A stretch of DNA of 64,000 nucleotides from DATAOG01 sp963798075 (GTDB lineage Bacteria > Pseudomonadota > Alphaproteobacteria > Geminicoccales > Geminicoccaceae): NCBI GenBank assembly GCA_963798075.1, contig CAWCRU010000015.1:24796-88795 (forward strand), in the 5' to 3' direction. Position 1 is the first letter of the stretch; each line of letters begins with the position of its first letter. A model generated the notes under the pieces. It was not told the origin of the DNA and did not search any database. It saw only the letters and a list, made by a program, of their open reading frames with translations. The position numbers and the translations under genes are program-made. This document shows, in pieces, positions 41,538-52,000 of the stretch.

Positions 41538-42290
41538 TCACCCGGCCGCGGCCGGCAGCTCCCTGCGCAGCTGGTCGAGGTAGGCGCGGACGCGGGCAGC
41601 ATTGGTACCGGTATCGCCCTTGCCGACCCTCGAGGTCGAGCGGATGTCGATCCGGCTGCCCGCACCCTCGGGGCTGACGCGGACCACGATGTCGTCCGTG
41701 AAGCCGAACCAGAAGGTCTGATCGCTCGCCTCGATCCGGCGGCGCTGCGGCGCGCTCGCGACGATCCGCCAGCCGAGGGTCCGGGCCGCCGCGAGCGCCA
41801 GATCAAAGGCGCGGTCGGTCGGCAGGTCGACCACCAGCGGCCGGATGTCCGGGTAGGCCCGGCGCTGCTGCGCCGCGACCTCGGGACCGCCATAGGTCGC
41901 GGGATTGCGGGCGTCCGCGCGCAGCGGCAGGATCGCATCGAACGCCGGCGGGTCGTCGGGATCGGTCGTGATGTCGTGGATCGGCGGCGCCGCCCGCGCC
42001 GCCCGCGAGTGGCTCCAGGGCAGGCCGGCCACGATCAGGCCGATCAGCAGGCCCGCGAGCGCCGGCGCCACGACCCGTCGCTGGCCGCCGGCCAGCGCGC
42101 AGAGCAGGGCAGCCGCCGCCGCCACCGCCGCCCCGATGCCGGCGTAGGCGGCATAGCTCAGGATTGCAAAGCCCGTGCCGAGCGGCCAGAGGCCGAAACG
42201 GTAGCCCGGACCGGCGACCAGCAGCGCCAGCCCCGCGAGGATGGCGAGGGCGAGGCCGAGCCCGGCCAGGGTGCGGGCAACGCGGGCCAT
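41538..42290 (-). CDS. DUF1499 family membrane protein
   Basis: A 250-residue protein with three N-terminal membrane helices (LAGLGLALAILAGLALLVAG; AILSYAAYAGIGAAVAAAAALL; APALAGLLIGLIVAGLPW). A soluble DUF1499 domain follows (IHDITTDPDDPPAFDAILPLR, YPDIRPLVVDLPTDRAFDLALAAA, then GFTDDIVVRVSPEGAGSRIDIRSTSRVGKGDTGTN). No catalytic role is known for the family. It is followed on the same strand by no obvious partner; the upstream amidohydrolase gene ends 31 bases from its start. Confidence 0.82.
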   Translation of the reverse strand: MARVARTLAGLGLALAILAGLALLVAGPGYRFGLWPLGTGFAILSYAAYAGIGAAVAAAAALLCALAGGQRRVVAPALAGLLIGLIVAGLPWSHSRAARAAPPIHDITTDPDDPPAFDAILPLRADARNPATYGGPEVAAQQRRAYPDIRPLVVDLPTDRAFDLALAAARTLGWRIVASAPQRRRIEASDQTFWFGFTDDIVVRVSPEGAGSRIDIRSTSRVGKGDTGTNAARVRAYLDQLRRELPAAAG

Positions 42291-42321
42291 GCCGCTCCTC
42301 TCTCCGGTCGGGCGCCGCCCG

Positions 42322-43785
42322 CTAGGCCGGCAGGCCCGCGCGTTCGGACAGCAGCGCCTCGAACTCGCGGTCGGTCCGCGGCCCGAAGGTCTCGAACGTC
42401 GGATCGGCCTGCTCTCGATAGAGCGCCTTCTTGCGGCCGATTGCATCGAGCTCGGCCTTCTTCTTCTGCTCCGGCACCTCGATGCCGTAGACGCGGGCGC
42501 CATTGAGGCCGAAGATCTTGGCCTTGAGGTCGCGGGTCAGCAGCGGATAACCGTGCTGCTCGACCAGCCGCTCGGCGATCTGGAAGCTGCGGAACGCCTG
42601 GATCTGGTCCTGCGGCGAGCCGTACCAGATCGAATCGGTGCCCCAAAGGACGTTGTCCTCGCCGATATGCTTCAAGAGCTTGCCCAGCAGATGGGCGGCC
42701 GTGGTCGGATCGCGCATCACGAACCGCCAGGTGCTGCCGAGCTCGGCAAAGACGTTGCCGTTCGGCCCGATGTCGTTGTCCTTAACCGACCTGATCAGGA
42801 CGTCGACGCCGCGCTCGGCGCGCTTTCGATCGTACGGCCCCTCCGCGGTGCCGACCTCGAAGCCCGAGTGATAGACGATGAAGTTCATGTCCGGATAGCG
42901 CCTCGCAGCGCGGCCGACGTCGGCGCAGCGCCCGTATTGGTCGGGAAAGCCCGCGAACAGGAGGCCCTTGTGGATGCAGATGGTGCGCACGCCCAGCGCC
43001 CTTGCCTGCTCGATGAACGGAATGCCGACCGCCGGGTCGTCGAGCTCGAAGCCGATGCCGTCCGGACCCCACTGCGTGTAGCACTTCCAGGCCGCGATCG
43101 GATAGCGCCGGACCGCGTCTGCCATCAGCTCGAGCGGTCGGACCGCGGGCGCGTTCGGCACCACCATCGCATGCAGGAACAGGCGGTGTGCGCCTGCCAT
43201 CTGCTCGACCAGCACGCGCACCCGCTCGGCCTCCTCGAGCGACATAGGGTTGCTCTCCGGCAGCTCGGGCACGAAGCTCAGGACCGCAAGGTCGGTGTCG
43301 CTGTCCAAAAACACGTGCTTGATGAACTGCTCGGCCGAGAAGCAGTCGACCGGGTCGGCATCGCCGCAGGAGCCCTCGGGGAAGCGCGCCAGGATCTGCT
43401 CCCAGTACCGGCCGGCATTCGAGCGCCACTTGCCGGCCGGATCGACCATGTGGGTCTGGACGTCGAAGATGAACTCGTCGCCGGCAAGCGCGCTCGCGGC
43501 CGCCGCGGTCTCGAACGCCGCCTGCTCGGGCAGGCGGAAGGCGCCGCCGGTATTGCCGCGCGCCGCGAATGCCTGGTTCAGGGTCAAAAGCGTGGTCGCG
43601 GCGCCGCACAACGAGTGCAGGAACGCGCGGCGCGCGAGGCCCAGGCGCGCCGCATGGGCGGTCAGCCGCTGGCCAGCGAGGACATTGGCGCGCGCCACCG
43701 TCTCGGTCAGAGGGACCGGGCGGAACTCGCCGTTCGAGGTCGGGTCGATCTTGATCGGCAACCGGCCGGAAGTCGAGCTGGTCAT
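42322..43785 (-). CDS. Amidohydrolase-family protein with internal Tat-like signal
   Basis: A 487-residue TIM-barrel metal hydrolase of the amidohydrolase-2 group. After about 48 charged residues a twin-Arg segment appears (LARRAFLHSLCGAATTLLTLNQAFA), then the barrel: FDVQTHMVDP (first metal motif), LFLHAMVVPN, KCYTQWGP, TICIHKG (His), IVYHSGFE (His) and LWGTDSIWYGSP (metal Asp). Export by Tat is likely, though the leader is longer than usual. The reaction is unknown; relatives include decarboxylases and lactone hydrolases. Confidence 0.75.
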   Translation of the reverse strand: MTSSTSGRLPIKIDPTSNGEFRPVPLTETVARANVLAGQRLTAHAARLGLARRAFLHSLCGAATTLLTLNQAFAARGNTGGAFRLPEQAAFETAAAASALAGDEFIFDVQTHMVDPAGKWRSNAGRYWEQILARFPEGSCGDADPVDCFSAEQFIKHVFLDSDTDLAVLSFVPELPESNPMSLEEAERVRVLVEQMAGAHRLFLHAMVVPNAPAVRPLELMADAVRRYPIAAWKCYTQWGPDGIGFELDDPAVGIPFIEQARALGVRTICIHKGLLFAGFPDQYGRCADVGRAARRYPDMNFIVYHSGFEVGTAEGPYDRKRAERGVDVLIRSVKDNDIGPNGNVFAELGSTWRFVMRDPTTAAHLLGKLLKHIGEDNVLWGTDSIWYGSPQDQIQAFRSFQIAERLVEQHGYPLLTRDLKAKIFGLNGARVYGIEVPEQKKKAELDAIGRKKALYREQADPTFETFGPRTDREFEALLSERAGLPA

Positions 43786-44036
43786 GCCATGCATCCCCGC
43801 CTGGCAGCTTGGGCCCAGAGCGCAAGGTATCGCCGCCCGGCCGCCGATCAAGCCGCGCCCCCTGTCGCCGGCCGGCGCCGCGCCGGCCAATTCGACCGGC
43901 CCCTTGTTTACAGGCGGTGATCGGCCTCCTAAAATCGCGGCCACCTTACCAACGAGCGGCAGCGACCCGGGGCACGGTCGACGGGCAGCGGCGGCCGCTC
44001 GCAAAACCCAGATCGAGCGGGATTGGCGGGCGCGGC

Positions 44037-45056
44037 TTGACCAGCGATCGGGAAGGGCAGACCGAGCGGACGGCCGGCGAGGGCGACGCGCCCGAGCTGT
44101 CGGTGATCGTGCCGGCGTTCGAGGAGGAGGCGAGCGTCGGGCCGCTCTACGAGGCGATCGTCCAGGCGGTGGCGCCCCTCGGGCTCGCCTTCGAGATCAT
44201 TTTCGTCGACGACGGCAGCCGCGATCGGACCTTCGCCCGCTGCGCCGCGCTGGCCGCGAGCGACCCCCGCGTCAAGGTGATCAAGTTCCGCCGCAACTGC
44301 GGCCAAACGGCGGCCATGGTGGCCGGCATCGAGCACGCCGCCGGCACCATCCTGGTGACCATGGATGCCGATCTGCAGAACGATCCGGCCGACATCCCGC
44401 GGCTGCTCGCGAAGCTCCGGGAAGGCTACGATCTGGTGGTCGGCTGGCGCTACCAGCGCCAGGACAAGCTGCTGTCGCGCCGCCTGCCGTCGGTGCTGGC
44501 GAACCGGCTGATCGCCAGGGTCACCGGCGTCGAAATCAAGGACAACGGCTGCTCGCTCAAGGCCTACCGCGCCGATCTGATCAAGCGGGTGCCGCTCTAT
44601 TCCGAGATGCATCGCTTCATCCCGGCGATGAGCTCCCTGGCCGGCGCCCGCATCGCCCAGATCAAGGTCAACCATCGCGCCAGGCAGTATGGCCGCTCGA
44701 AATACGGCCTGTCCCGGATCTACAAGGTGCTGGCCGACCTGCTCGCGATCAAGACGCTGCTGCTGTTCGCGGCCCGGCCGCTGTTCTGCTTCATCGGCAG
44801 CGCCGCGGTCGCCGGCGCGCTCAGCCTGGCCTGCGCCCTGGTCGCCATCTATCCTGCCCTCTTGATGGAGGCGCGCTCGGTCGTGATCCTCATGGGCGTC
44901 TCGATCCTGTTCGGCACCCTGTCGCTGTTCCTGGTCCTGATCGGGGTGATCGGCTATCTGATCTATCAGACGGCGTCCGACGCTTGGGACATGCAGCCGG
45001 TCCGGGCCTGGAGCCGGCGGGCGCCCGATCCGCAACCCCGCCCGGACGGGCCGTAG
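44037..45056 (+). CDS. Polyprenyl-phosphate glycosyltransferase (GT2, DPM1/GtrB-like)
   Basis: About 339 residues. GT2 domain with SVIVPAFEEEASVG, the nucleotide Asp pair in IIFVDDGSRDRT, the metal motif TMDADLQNDPADIP and QYGRSKYGLSRIYKV. Two C-terminal membrane helices follow (FCFIGSAAVAGALSLACALVAIY; LMGVSILFGTLSLFLVLIGVIGYLIYQ), as in GtrB/ArnC-type enzymes that put a sugar on undecaprenyl phosphate. No ATG or GTG fits; a TTG at 44037 is the best start. The divergent spacer 43786-44036 shows nothing else. The next gene is a degenerate paralogue. Confidence 0.82.
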   Translation: MTSDREGQTERTAGEGDAPELSVIVPAFEEEASVGPLYEAIVQAVAPLGLAFEIIFVDDGSRDRTFARCAALAASDPRVKVIKFRRNCGQTAAMVAGIEHAAGTILVTMDADLQNDPADIPRLLAKLREGYDLVVGWRYQRQDKLLSRRLPSVLANRLIARVTGVEIKDNGCSLKAYRADLIKRVPLYSEMHRFIPAMSSLAGARIAQIKVNHRARQYGRSKYGLSRIYKVLADLLAIKTLLLFAARPLFCFIGSAAVAGALSLACALVAIYPALLMEARSVVILMGVSILFGTLSLFLVLIGVIGYLIYQTASDAWDMQPVRAWSRRAPDPQPRPDGP

Positions 45057-45093
45057 CTCGCGTCCAGCCCCTCCTTCGAGACTGGCTCTCGAC

Positions 45094-46125
45094 ATGCATG
45101 CGCAGCAGCGAATCGATCCATTGAGCGCGATGGCTCCGCACGCCCCGGATCCGACCGAGGCTCCCGCGGCCGGCGTGCCGCCCGCCTTGTCGGTGATCGT
45201 CCCGATGTTCCAGGACCGCAGCGACGTGGTCGAGGTCTACGACGCGTACAAGAGCGTGATCGGGAGCCTCGCTCAGCCCTACGAGCTGATCTATGTCCTG
45301 AGCCGCCAGAGCGAGCGGGCGCTCGCCGACCTGAACGGCTTGCGGGACCGCGGCGAGCGCGTGCGGATCCTGGTCGTCAGCCAGCAGCTGGGCGAGGCCG
45401 AGGCATTGCAGAACGGCTTCAAGCATGCCCGGGGCGACGTCATCCTCACCCTGCCGGCCGATCTCCAGGTCGAGCCTGCCGACATTCCGCGGGTCGTCGC
45501 GGCACTCGCGGAGTGCGACGTCGGGGTCGGGCGGCGGCCGCCCGTGAGCTCGATGCTGCAGCGACTTCAGGCGAGGGCGTTCCACTGGCTGTTGCGGCGC
45601 CTGTTCGGCCATTCCTTCACCGATTTGATCTGCCGCGTCCGAGCCTGGCGGCGGCCGGTGATCGAGGAGATCGCCCTGCACGGGGTGCAGCCGCACTTCC
45701 TGCCGCTGGTGGCGAGCGAGCGGGGCTTCCGGATCCGCGAGGTCGACGTGCGCGCCGGCCGCACCGGGCTCGCCGGCGTCAAGCTCAGCTTGTGGAACCG
45801 CATCGGCGTCACGCTCGACATCCTGGCGCTCTATCTGGTGCTGAAGTTCACCAAGCGACCGCTGCGCTTCTTCGGCATCATCGGCATGCCGATTCTGCTC
45901 CTCGGGGTTTTCTCCACCGGGGCCCTGGTGGTCGCCAAGCTGTTCTTTCGGGTCGGACTCGGCGACCGTCCGGCCCTGATCCTGGCGGTGCTGCTGATCG
46001 TGCTCGGCATTCAGATCCTGGCGCTCGGCCTGATCGGCGAGCTCGTGATCTTCGCCTCGGGGCGGCGCATCAAGGAGTACACGATCGAGCGCATCGTCGG
46101 CGCGGTCCGCCCCCCCGACCCCTGA
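45094..46125 (+). CDS. Divergent GT2-like protein lacking both nucleotide-sugar motifs
   Basis: A 343-residue paralogue of the preceding gene with the same plan (GT2 domain plus two membrane helices IGMPILLLGVFSTGALVVAKLFF and LILAVLLIVLGIQILALGLIGEL). Yet where the neighbour has VDDGS it has LSRQS, and DADLQ is replaced by PADLQ (ILTLPADLQVEPADIP). The fold is kept, and SVIVPMFQDRSDVVEVYDA is clear. It may be a non-catalytic partner that forms a hetero-oligomer with the active enzyme, or it may use another mechanism. It starts 37 bases after the neighbour's stop. Confidence 0.75.
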   Translation: MHAQQRIDPLSAMAPHAPDPTEAPAAGVPPALSVIVPMFQDRSDVVEVYDAYKSVIGSLAQPYELIYVLSRQSERALADLNGLRDRGERVRILVVSQQLGEAEALQNGFKHARGDVILTLPADLQVEPADIPRVVAALAECDVGVGRRPPVSSMLQRLQARAFHWLLRRLFGHSFTDLICRVRAWRRPVIEEIALHGVQPHFLPLVASERGFRIREVDVRAGRTGLAGVKLSLWNRIGVTLDILALYLVLKFTKRPLRFFGIIGMPILLLGVFSTGALVVAKLFFRVGLGDRPALILAVLLIVLGIQILALGLIGELVIFASGRRIKEYTIERIVGAVRPPDP

Positions 46126-46205
46126 TCGATCCGACGACGACCGCCCGCGGCCCCGGTCGGCAGCCATCGCGCGCCGACTACCCAGTCCCGGCGCTTGGCT
46201 GGATC

Positions 46206-47120
46206 TCAGCGGGTCGGAACCGGCGCCTCGCCCCGATAGTCGTAGAAGCCGCGCTTGGTCTTGCGGCCGAGCCAGCCGGCCTCGACGTATTTGACCAGCA
46301 AGGGACACGGCCGGTACTTGGAATCCGCGAGACCGTCGTAGAGCACCTGCATGACCGCAAGGCAGGTGTCGAGGCCGATGAAATCGGCGAGCTCGAGCGG
46401 CCCCATCGGGTGGTTGGCGCCGAGCTTCATCGCGGTATCGATCAACTCGACGTTGCCGACGCCCTCGTAGAGCGTGTAGACCGCCTCGTTGATCATCGGC
46501 AGCAGGATGCGGTTGACGATGAAGGCCGGGAAGTCCTCGGCGGTGACCGCGGTCTTGCCGAGCGTCTCGGTGATCCCGCGGATCGCCCGGAAGGTCGCCT
46601 CGTCGGTCGCGATGCCGCGGATCAGCTCGACCAGCTTCATCGCCGGCACCGGGTTCATGAAGTGCATGCCGATGAAGCGCTCGGGCCGGTCGGTGCCGGC
46701 GGCAAGGCGCGTGATCGAGATCGACGAGGTGTTGGTCGCGATCAGCGCGTCCTTCGGCAGATGCTCGATCGCCGCGGCGAAGATCTGGCGCTTGATCGCC
46801 TCGTTCTCGGTCGCCGCCTCGATCACCAGCTGGCAGTCGGCGAGCAGCTGGTAGCCGGTGCCCGTGGTCATCCGCGCGAGCGCCGCCTGCCGTTCGGCCT
46901 CGGTGATCGAGCCCTTGGCGACGCGCCGGGCGAGGCGGCCGTCGATCCGCTCGCTCGCCCGCTCGAGCAGCTCCTGGCTCACGTCCAAAAGACGCACCTC
47001 GAAGCCCGCGAGCGTTGCCACCTCGGTGATGCCGCCGCCCATCTGGCCGGCACCGACGACGCCGATCCGCCGGATCTCGGGGACCGGCGGCAGGTCCTGA
47101 TCGCGGCTCGCTTGCGGCAT
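46206..47120 (-). CDS. hbd: 3-hydroxybutyryl-CoA dehydrogenase
   Basis: NAD-dependent enzyme of fatty-acid/butanoate metabolism, 304 residues. Rossmann motif GVVGAGQMGGGI, catalytic His in GMHFMNPVPAMKLVE, Glu of the dyad in IRGIATDEAT-type context, and NRILLPMINEAVYTLYEGVGNVELIDTAMKLGANHPMGP, all as in Hbd/PaaH. The ATG at 47120 is favoured; a second in-frame ATG seven codons upstream is possible. It is the last gene of the etfB-etfA-hbd group, 29 bases after etfA. Confidence 0.92.
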   Translation of the reverse strand: MPQASRDQDLPPVPEIRRIGVVGAGQMGGGITEVATLAGFEVRLLDVSQELLERASERIDGRLARRVAKGSITEAERQAALARMTTGTGYQLLADCQLVIEAATENEAIKRQIFAAAIEHLPKDALIATNTSSISITRLAAGTDRPERFIGMHFMNPVPAMKLVELIRGIATDEATFRAIRGITETLGKTAVTAEDFPAFIVNRILLPMINEAVYTLYEGVGNVELIDTAMKLGANHPMGPLELADFIGLDTCLAVMQVLYDGLADSKYRPCPLLVKYVEAGWLGRKTKRGFYDYRGEAPVPTR

Positions 47121-47149
47121 GGCTCGCCAATCGCGCGGCACGGGGCGGC

Positions 47150-48091
47150 TCAGCCGGACTTCTGCAGCTCGGCGGTGAGCTCCGGCACCGCCTTGAACAG
47201 GTCGGCGACCAGGCCGTAGTCGGCGACCTGGAAGATCGGCGCCTCCTCGTCCTTGTTGATCGCCACGATCACCTTGCTGTCCTTCATGCCGGCCAGATGC
47301 TGGATCGCGCCCGAGATACCGACTGCTACATAGAGGTCGGGGGCCACGATCTTGCCGGTCTGGCCGACCTGGTACTCGTTCGGCACGTAGCCGGCATCGA
47401 CCGCGGCGCGCGAGGCGCCGACCGCGGCCCCGAGCACGTCCGCCAGCGCCTCGATGATGTTGAAGTTCTCGCCGCTGCCCATGCCGCGGCCGCCCGACAC
47501 CACGACTCTGGCCGAGGTCAGCTCGGGCCGCTCGCCGCCGCTGACCTCGCGACCGACGCAGCGGGCAAGACCCGAGGGAGCAGCCGGGTCGCGCGCCTCG
47601 ATCGCCGCCGCACCACCCTCGGCCGGCGCCGGCTCGAAGGCCGTGGTCCGCACCGTGATCACCTTGAGCCGGTCGCTGGTCTGGACGGTCGCCAGCGCAT
47701 TGCCGGCGTAGATGTAGCGCTTGAAGGTGTCGGGGCCCACCACCTCGACGATGTCGGAAAGCTGGGCCACGTCGAGCAATGCCGCAAGGCGCGGCATCAC
47801 GTTCTTGCCATGGGTGGTCGAGGCCGCGAGCACGGCGCCGTAGTCGCCGGCCATCGCCTGGAGCAGCAGGGCAAAATCCTCGGCGACCGGCAGGGCATAG
47901 GCGGCGTCCTCGACCTTGAGCACCCGGGCGACGCCCGCAATCTTGGCCGCGGCCGCGGCGGCCGGCTCGCAGCCCTGCCCCGCGACCAAGAGATCGACCG
48001 CCTCGTCGAGGGCCCGCGCGGCGGTGACCGCGTGCAGGGTCGCGGGCGCCAGCGCCTTGTTGTCGTGCTCGGCCAGGACCAGGACCGCCAT
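47150..48091 (-). CDS. etfA: Electron transfer flavoprotein alpha subunit
   Basis: A 313-residue FAD-binding subunit. The C-terminal FAD domain is textbook: RGMGSGENFNIIEALADVLGAAVGASRAAVDAGY, then QVGQTGKIVAPDLYVAVGISGAIQHLAG and INKDEEAPIFQVADYGLV. With EtfB it carries electrons from acyl-CoA and related dehydrogenases to ETF-ubiquinone oxidoreductase. Its ATG overlaps the etfB stop by one base (TGATG), so expression is coupled. Confidence 0.96.
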   Translation of the reverse strand: MAVLVLAEHDNKALAPATLHAVTAARALDEAVDLLVAGQGCEPAAAAAAKIAGVARVLKVEDAAYALPVAEDFALLLQAMAGDYGAVLAASTTHGKNVMPRLAALLDVAQLSDIVEVVGPDTFKRYIYAGNALATVQTSDRLKVITVRTTAFEPAPAEGGAAAIEARDPAAPSGLARCVGREVSGGERPELTSARVVVSGGRGMGSGENFNIIEALADVLGAAVGASRAAVDAGYVPNEYQVGQTGKIVAPDLYVAVGISGAIQHLAGMKDSKVIVAINKDEEAPIFQVADYGLVADLFKAVPELTAELQKSG

Positions 48092-48840
48092 CAGATCACC
48101 TTCGCCTCGCGCCTGAGCTTGTCGACCAGCTCGGCGACGTTCGCGACCTTGACGCCCGCCTGCCGCCTGGCCGGCTCCTCGACCTTGAGGACCTTGAGCC
48201 GGGGTGCTATGTCGACGCCGAGCTCGTCCGGCGTCAGCACGTCGATCTGCTTCTTCTTGGCCTTCATGATGTTGGGCAGGCTCGCATAGCGCGGCTCGTT
48301 CAGGCGCAGATCCGTGGTCACGATCGCGGGCAGCTTGAGGACCACCTTCTCGAGCCCGCTGTCGATCTCGCGGGTCACCTGCACTTCACCGTCCGCGAAC
48401 GCGAGCTTGGAGGCAAAGGTGCCCTGCGGCCAGCCGAGCAGGGCCGCCAGCATCTGCCCGGTCTGATTGCTGTCGTCGTCGATCGCCTGCTTGCCGAGGA
48501 TCACGAGGCCCGGCTGCTCGCGCTCCACGACCGCCTTCAAGAGCTTCGCGACCGCGAGCGGCTGCAGCTCGGCGTCGCTCTGGACATGGATCGCGCGGTC
48601 GGCGCCCATCGCGAGTGCGGTCCGCAGCGTCTCCTGGCACTTCGCCTCGCCGAGCGAGACCGCGATCACCTCGGAGGCCGTGCCGGCCTCGCGCAGCCGG
48701 ATCGCCTCTTCGTTGGCGATCTCGTCGAACGGGTTCATCGACATCTTGACGTTCGCGGTCTCGACCCCGGAGCCGTCGGTCTTGACCCGGATCTTGACGT
48801 TGTAGTCAACGACGCGCTTGACCGCGACGAGGACCTTCAT
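48091..48840 (-). CDS. etfB: Electron transfer flavoprotein beta subunit
   Basis: A 249-residue protein beginning MKVLVAVKRVVDYNVKIRVK. It has the AMP-binding region (LVILGKQAIDDDSNQTGQMLAALLGWPQ) and the family signature VTREIDSGLEKVVLKLPAIVTTDLRLNEPRYASLPNIMKAKKK. It docks dehydrogenase partners. In many alphaproteobacteria it follows directly after a PduO-type adenosyltransferase; here a decayed cyclase gene lies between them. Confidence 0.96.
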   Translation of the reverse strand: MKVLVAVKRVVDYNVKIRVKTDGSGVETANVKMSMNPFDEIANEEAIRLREAGTASEVIAVSLGEAKCQETLRTALAMGADRAIHVQSDAELQPLAVAKLLKAVVEREQPGLVILGKQAIDDDSNQTGQMLAALLGWPQGTFASKLAFADGEVQVTREIDSGLEKVVLKLPAIVTTDLRLNEPRYASLPNIMKAKKKQIDVLTPDELGVDIAPRLKVLKVEEPARRQAGVKVANVAELVDKLRREAKVI

Positions 48841-49050
48841 CGCTCGCTGGCTCCTTCCGTCCCGGCTTGATCCCCATGGCCGGCGTACATTGGGCGATGT
48901 CTTTGTTGCACCGCACACGAACTAGGCGTCCGGCCGCTCTTTGTCAATTGCATGACAGCGCGGGCCCGGCCGTGCCGCGCCGCTCCCGATCGAAGGGTAT
49001 CGCGGCAATTTTGTTTATGCCAGGCTGACAGCGGATCGAAGGACGCGGCG

Positions 49051-52000
49051 ATGGACCTGTCGGCTTGGTTGCGAGATCTGGGACTGGAGCGCTACGCCGC
49101 CGCGTTCGCCGCCAACGATGTCGATGCCGAGCGTTCTGCCCAAGCTCACCGCCGAGGATCTGATCGCGCTCGGGATCACCTCGGTCGGCCACCGGCGCAA
49201 GCTGCTCGAGGCGATCGAGCAACTGCGGGCGGATGCTGGCGAGGCGGCGCCCGTCCCAGCGCCTGAAGCACCCGTCCGCTCCCGAACTCGGCCGCGTCAC
49301 CGATGCCGAGCGGCGCCAGCTGACGGTGCTGTTCTGTGACCTGGTCGGCTCGACCGCGCTGTCGGGTCGGCTCGATCCCGAGGACATGAGCGCGCTGATC
49401 CGCACCTACCAGAACGCGGTCGCGGGCGAGATCACGCGCTTCGAGGGCCACGTCGCCAAGTTCATGGGCGACGGCGTGCTCGCCTATTTCGGCTGGCCGA
49501 AGGCGCATGAGGACGACGCCGAGCGGGCGGTCCGGGCCGGGCCTCGCGCTGGTCCAGGCGGTGGCCGCGCTCGCGGCCGCCGGCCGCCCGCTCGCGGCGC
49601 GGGTCGGCATCGCGACCGGGCTCGTGGTGGTCGGCGATCTGGTCGGCCAGGGTGCCGCCCAGGAGGAGGCGGTGGTCGGCGAGACCCCCAACCTCGCGGC
49701 CCGGCTGCAGGCGCTGGCAGAGCCCGGAACCGTGGTCATCAGCCAGGCGACCCGGCGCCTGATCGGCGGCCTGTTCGAGCTGACCGACCTCGGCCCGACC
49801 CGCCTCAAGGGCTTCGCCGAGCCGCTCGCCGCCTTCCGGGTCGAGGGCGAAGGCCGCGGCCGAGGGCCGCTTCGAGGCGCTCCACGGCGAGCGTCTGACG
49901 CCGCTGGTCGGCCGCCAGCACGAGCTTGCGATGCTACCGGAACGCTGGACCTGGGCCAAGGACGGCGACGGCCAGGTCGTGCTGATCGCGGGCGAGGCGG
50001 GCATCGGCAAGTCGCGTCTGCTGCGGGCGCTCCGCCAACAGCTGAGCGGCGAGCCGCACGTCGCGCTCAGTCACTTCTGCTCGCCCTATCACACCAACAG
50101 CGCGCTCCATCCGATCATCGCGCAGCTGGAGCGGGCGGCGGGCTTCGTGCCGCGACGACGCGCCGGAGGCGAAGCTCGCCAAGCTCGAGGCGCTGCTCGG
50201 CCAGGCGACCGGTCGGCTGGACGAGGCGGTGCCGCTGATCGGCGCGCTGCTGGGCGGTTCCGACCGAGGGGCGCTATCCACCCGTCGAACCTCAGCCCGC
50301 AGCGGCAGAAGCAGCGCACGCTCGAGGTCCTGATCGAGCAGCTGGCCGGCCTCGCCCGCGATCGGCCGGTGCTCGAGCTGTACGAGGACCTGCACTGGGT
50401 CGACCCCTCGACGCTCGAACTGCTCGACCTCCTGGTCGAGCGGGTGCGCGCGCCTGCCGGTGCTCGTGGTGCTCACCTACCGGCCCGAGTTCAGCCCCCC
50501 GTGGACCGGGCAAAGCGCACGTCACGCGCGCTGACCACTGAACCGCCTCGGCCGCCGCCAGGGTGCCGTGCTGGTCGACCGGGTCACCGGCGGCAAGGCG
50601 CTGCCGGGCGAGATCCTGGACCAGATCCTGGCGCAGGACCGACGGCGTGCCGCTGTTCGTCGAGGAGCTGACCAAGACGGTGCTGGAGTTGGGCCTGCTG
50701 ACCGACGCCGGCGACCACTACGAGCTGTCCGGCCCGCTGCCGCCCTTGGCCATCCCGGCGACCCTCCACGACTCGCTGATGGCGCGCCTCGACCGCCTGG
50801 CCCCGGTCAAGGAAGTCGCCCAGACCGCCGCGGTGATCGGCCGCGAGTTCTCGCACGAGCTGCTCGCGGCGGTCGCGCCGCTGTCGGCGAACCGAGCTCG
50901 GTGACGCCCTCGACCAGCTGGTCGCGTCCGAGCTGGTCTTCCGCCGCGGCACGCCGCCCGATGCCGACCTACACGCTTCAAGCACGCCCTGGTCCAGGAC
51001 GCGGCCTACCAGTCGCTGCTCAAGTCCAAGCGCCGGCAGCTGCATGCGCGGATCGCCGGCGGTCCTCGAAGAGCGGTTTCCTGATGTCGGCGGCACCGGG
51101 CCGGAAGTGCTGGCCCGGCACCTCACGCGATGCGGGCTTGGCGGCGCGGGCGATCGCCTATTGGCGCCGTGCCGGCGAACTGGCGGCTGGACGCTCGGCG
51201 AATGTGGAAGCGATCGTCCATCTGAGCAAAGGGCTGGAGCTCATCGGGGCGCTGCCGAGCCGCATCGGAGCACCTCGAGTGGAATTGCTCTCCGGATGGC
51301 GATCGTGGTCGCTGATTGGATCAAGGGCTACGCGGCGCCGGAGATCGAGCGAACCTACAGCCGGGCATCGGCGCTGTGCGAACAGCTCGGCCGCTCGGCC
51401 GAGCTGTTTCCGGTCTTGCGCGGGTTGTGGAACTGCTACCTCGCTGCGCGGGCGAACTGCGGCGCGCCGATGATTTGTGCGAGCGCGTTGGTCGTGCTCG
51501 CGCGAGGACGAAGGGGATCGCCGATGTCGCCGCGCATCCTGGCCCGCCGCGCTCGAGGCACAACGCTGTTTTTCCTCGGCCGGTTCGCCGATGCGTGCGG
51601 CACGCTCGAATGAGGGCATCGCGATCGACGATGCGGTCGCAGGCGGCCTGGGAGGATCCTGCTCACTTTCTCCTTTACACGGAGCGCGCCGGCTTCGTGT
51701 GCCGGCTGTTATTCGGCCTGGGCGCTGTGGTTCCTCGGCTTCCCCGACCGCGCCTGGCGAGCGACGCAGGCCGGTCTGGCCCTGGGCAACGGCCATCGCG
51801 CCGCCCATAGCCTGGCTTCCGCCCTGAGCTTCGCGGCGTCTCTGCACGCCTTCCGACGCGAGTTCGAGCGCGCGAGGGCGCGCCGAGGCGGCGATCGTGC
51901 TCGCCGAGCGAGCATCGCATGTCGGCTGGGTCGCGGAGGCGACAATGTGCCGCGGTCTGGCTTTGGTCGGCTGGTCAGCGAGCTGCAGGGGATCGCGCAG

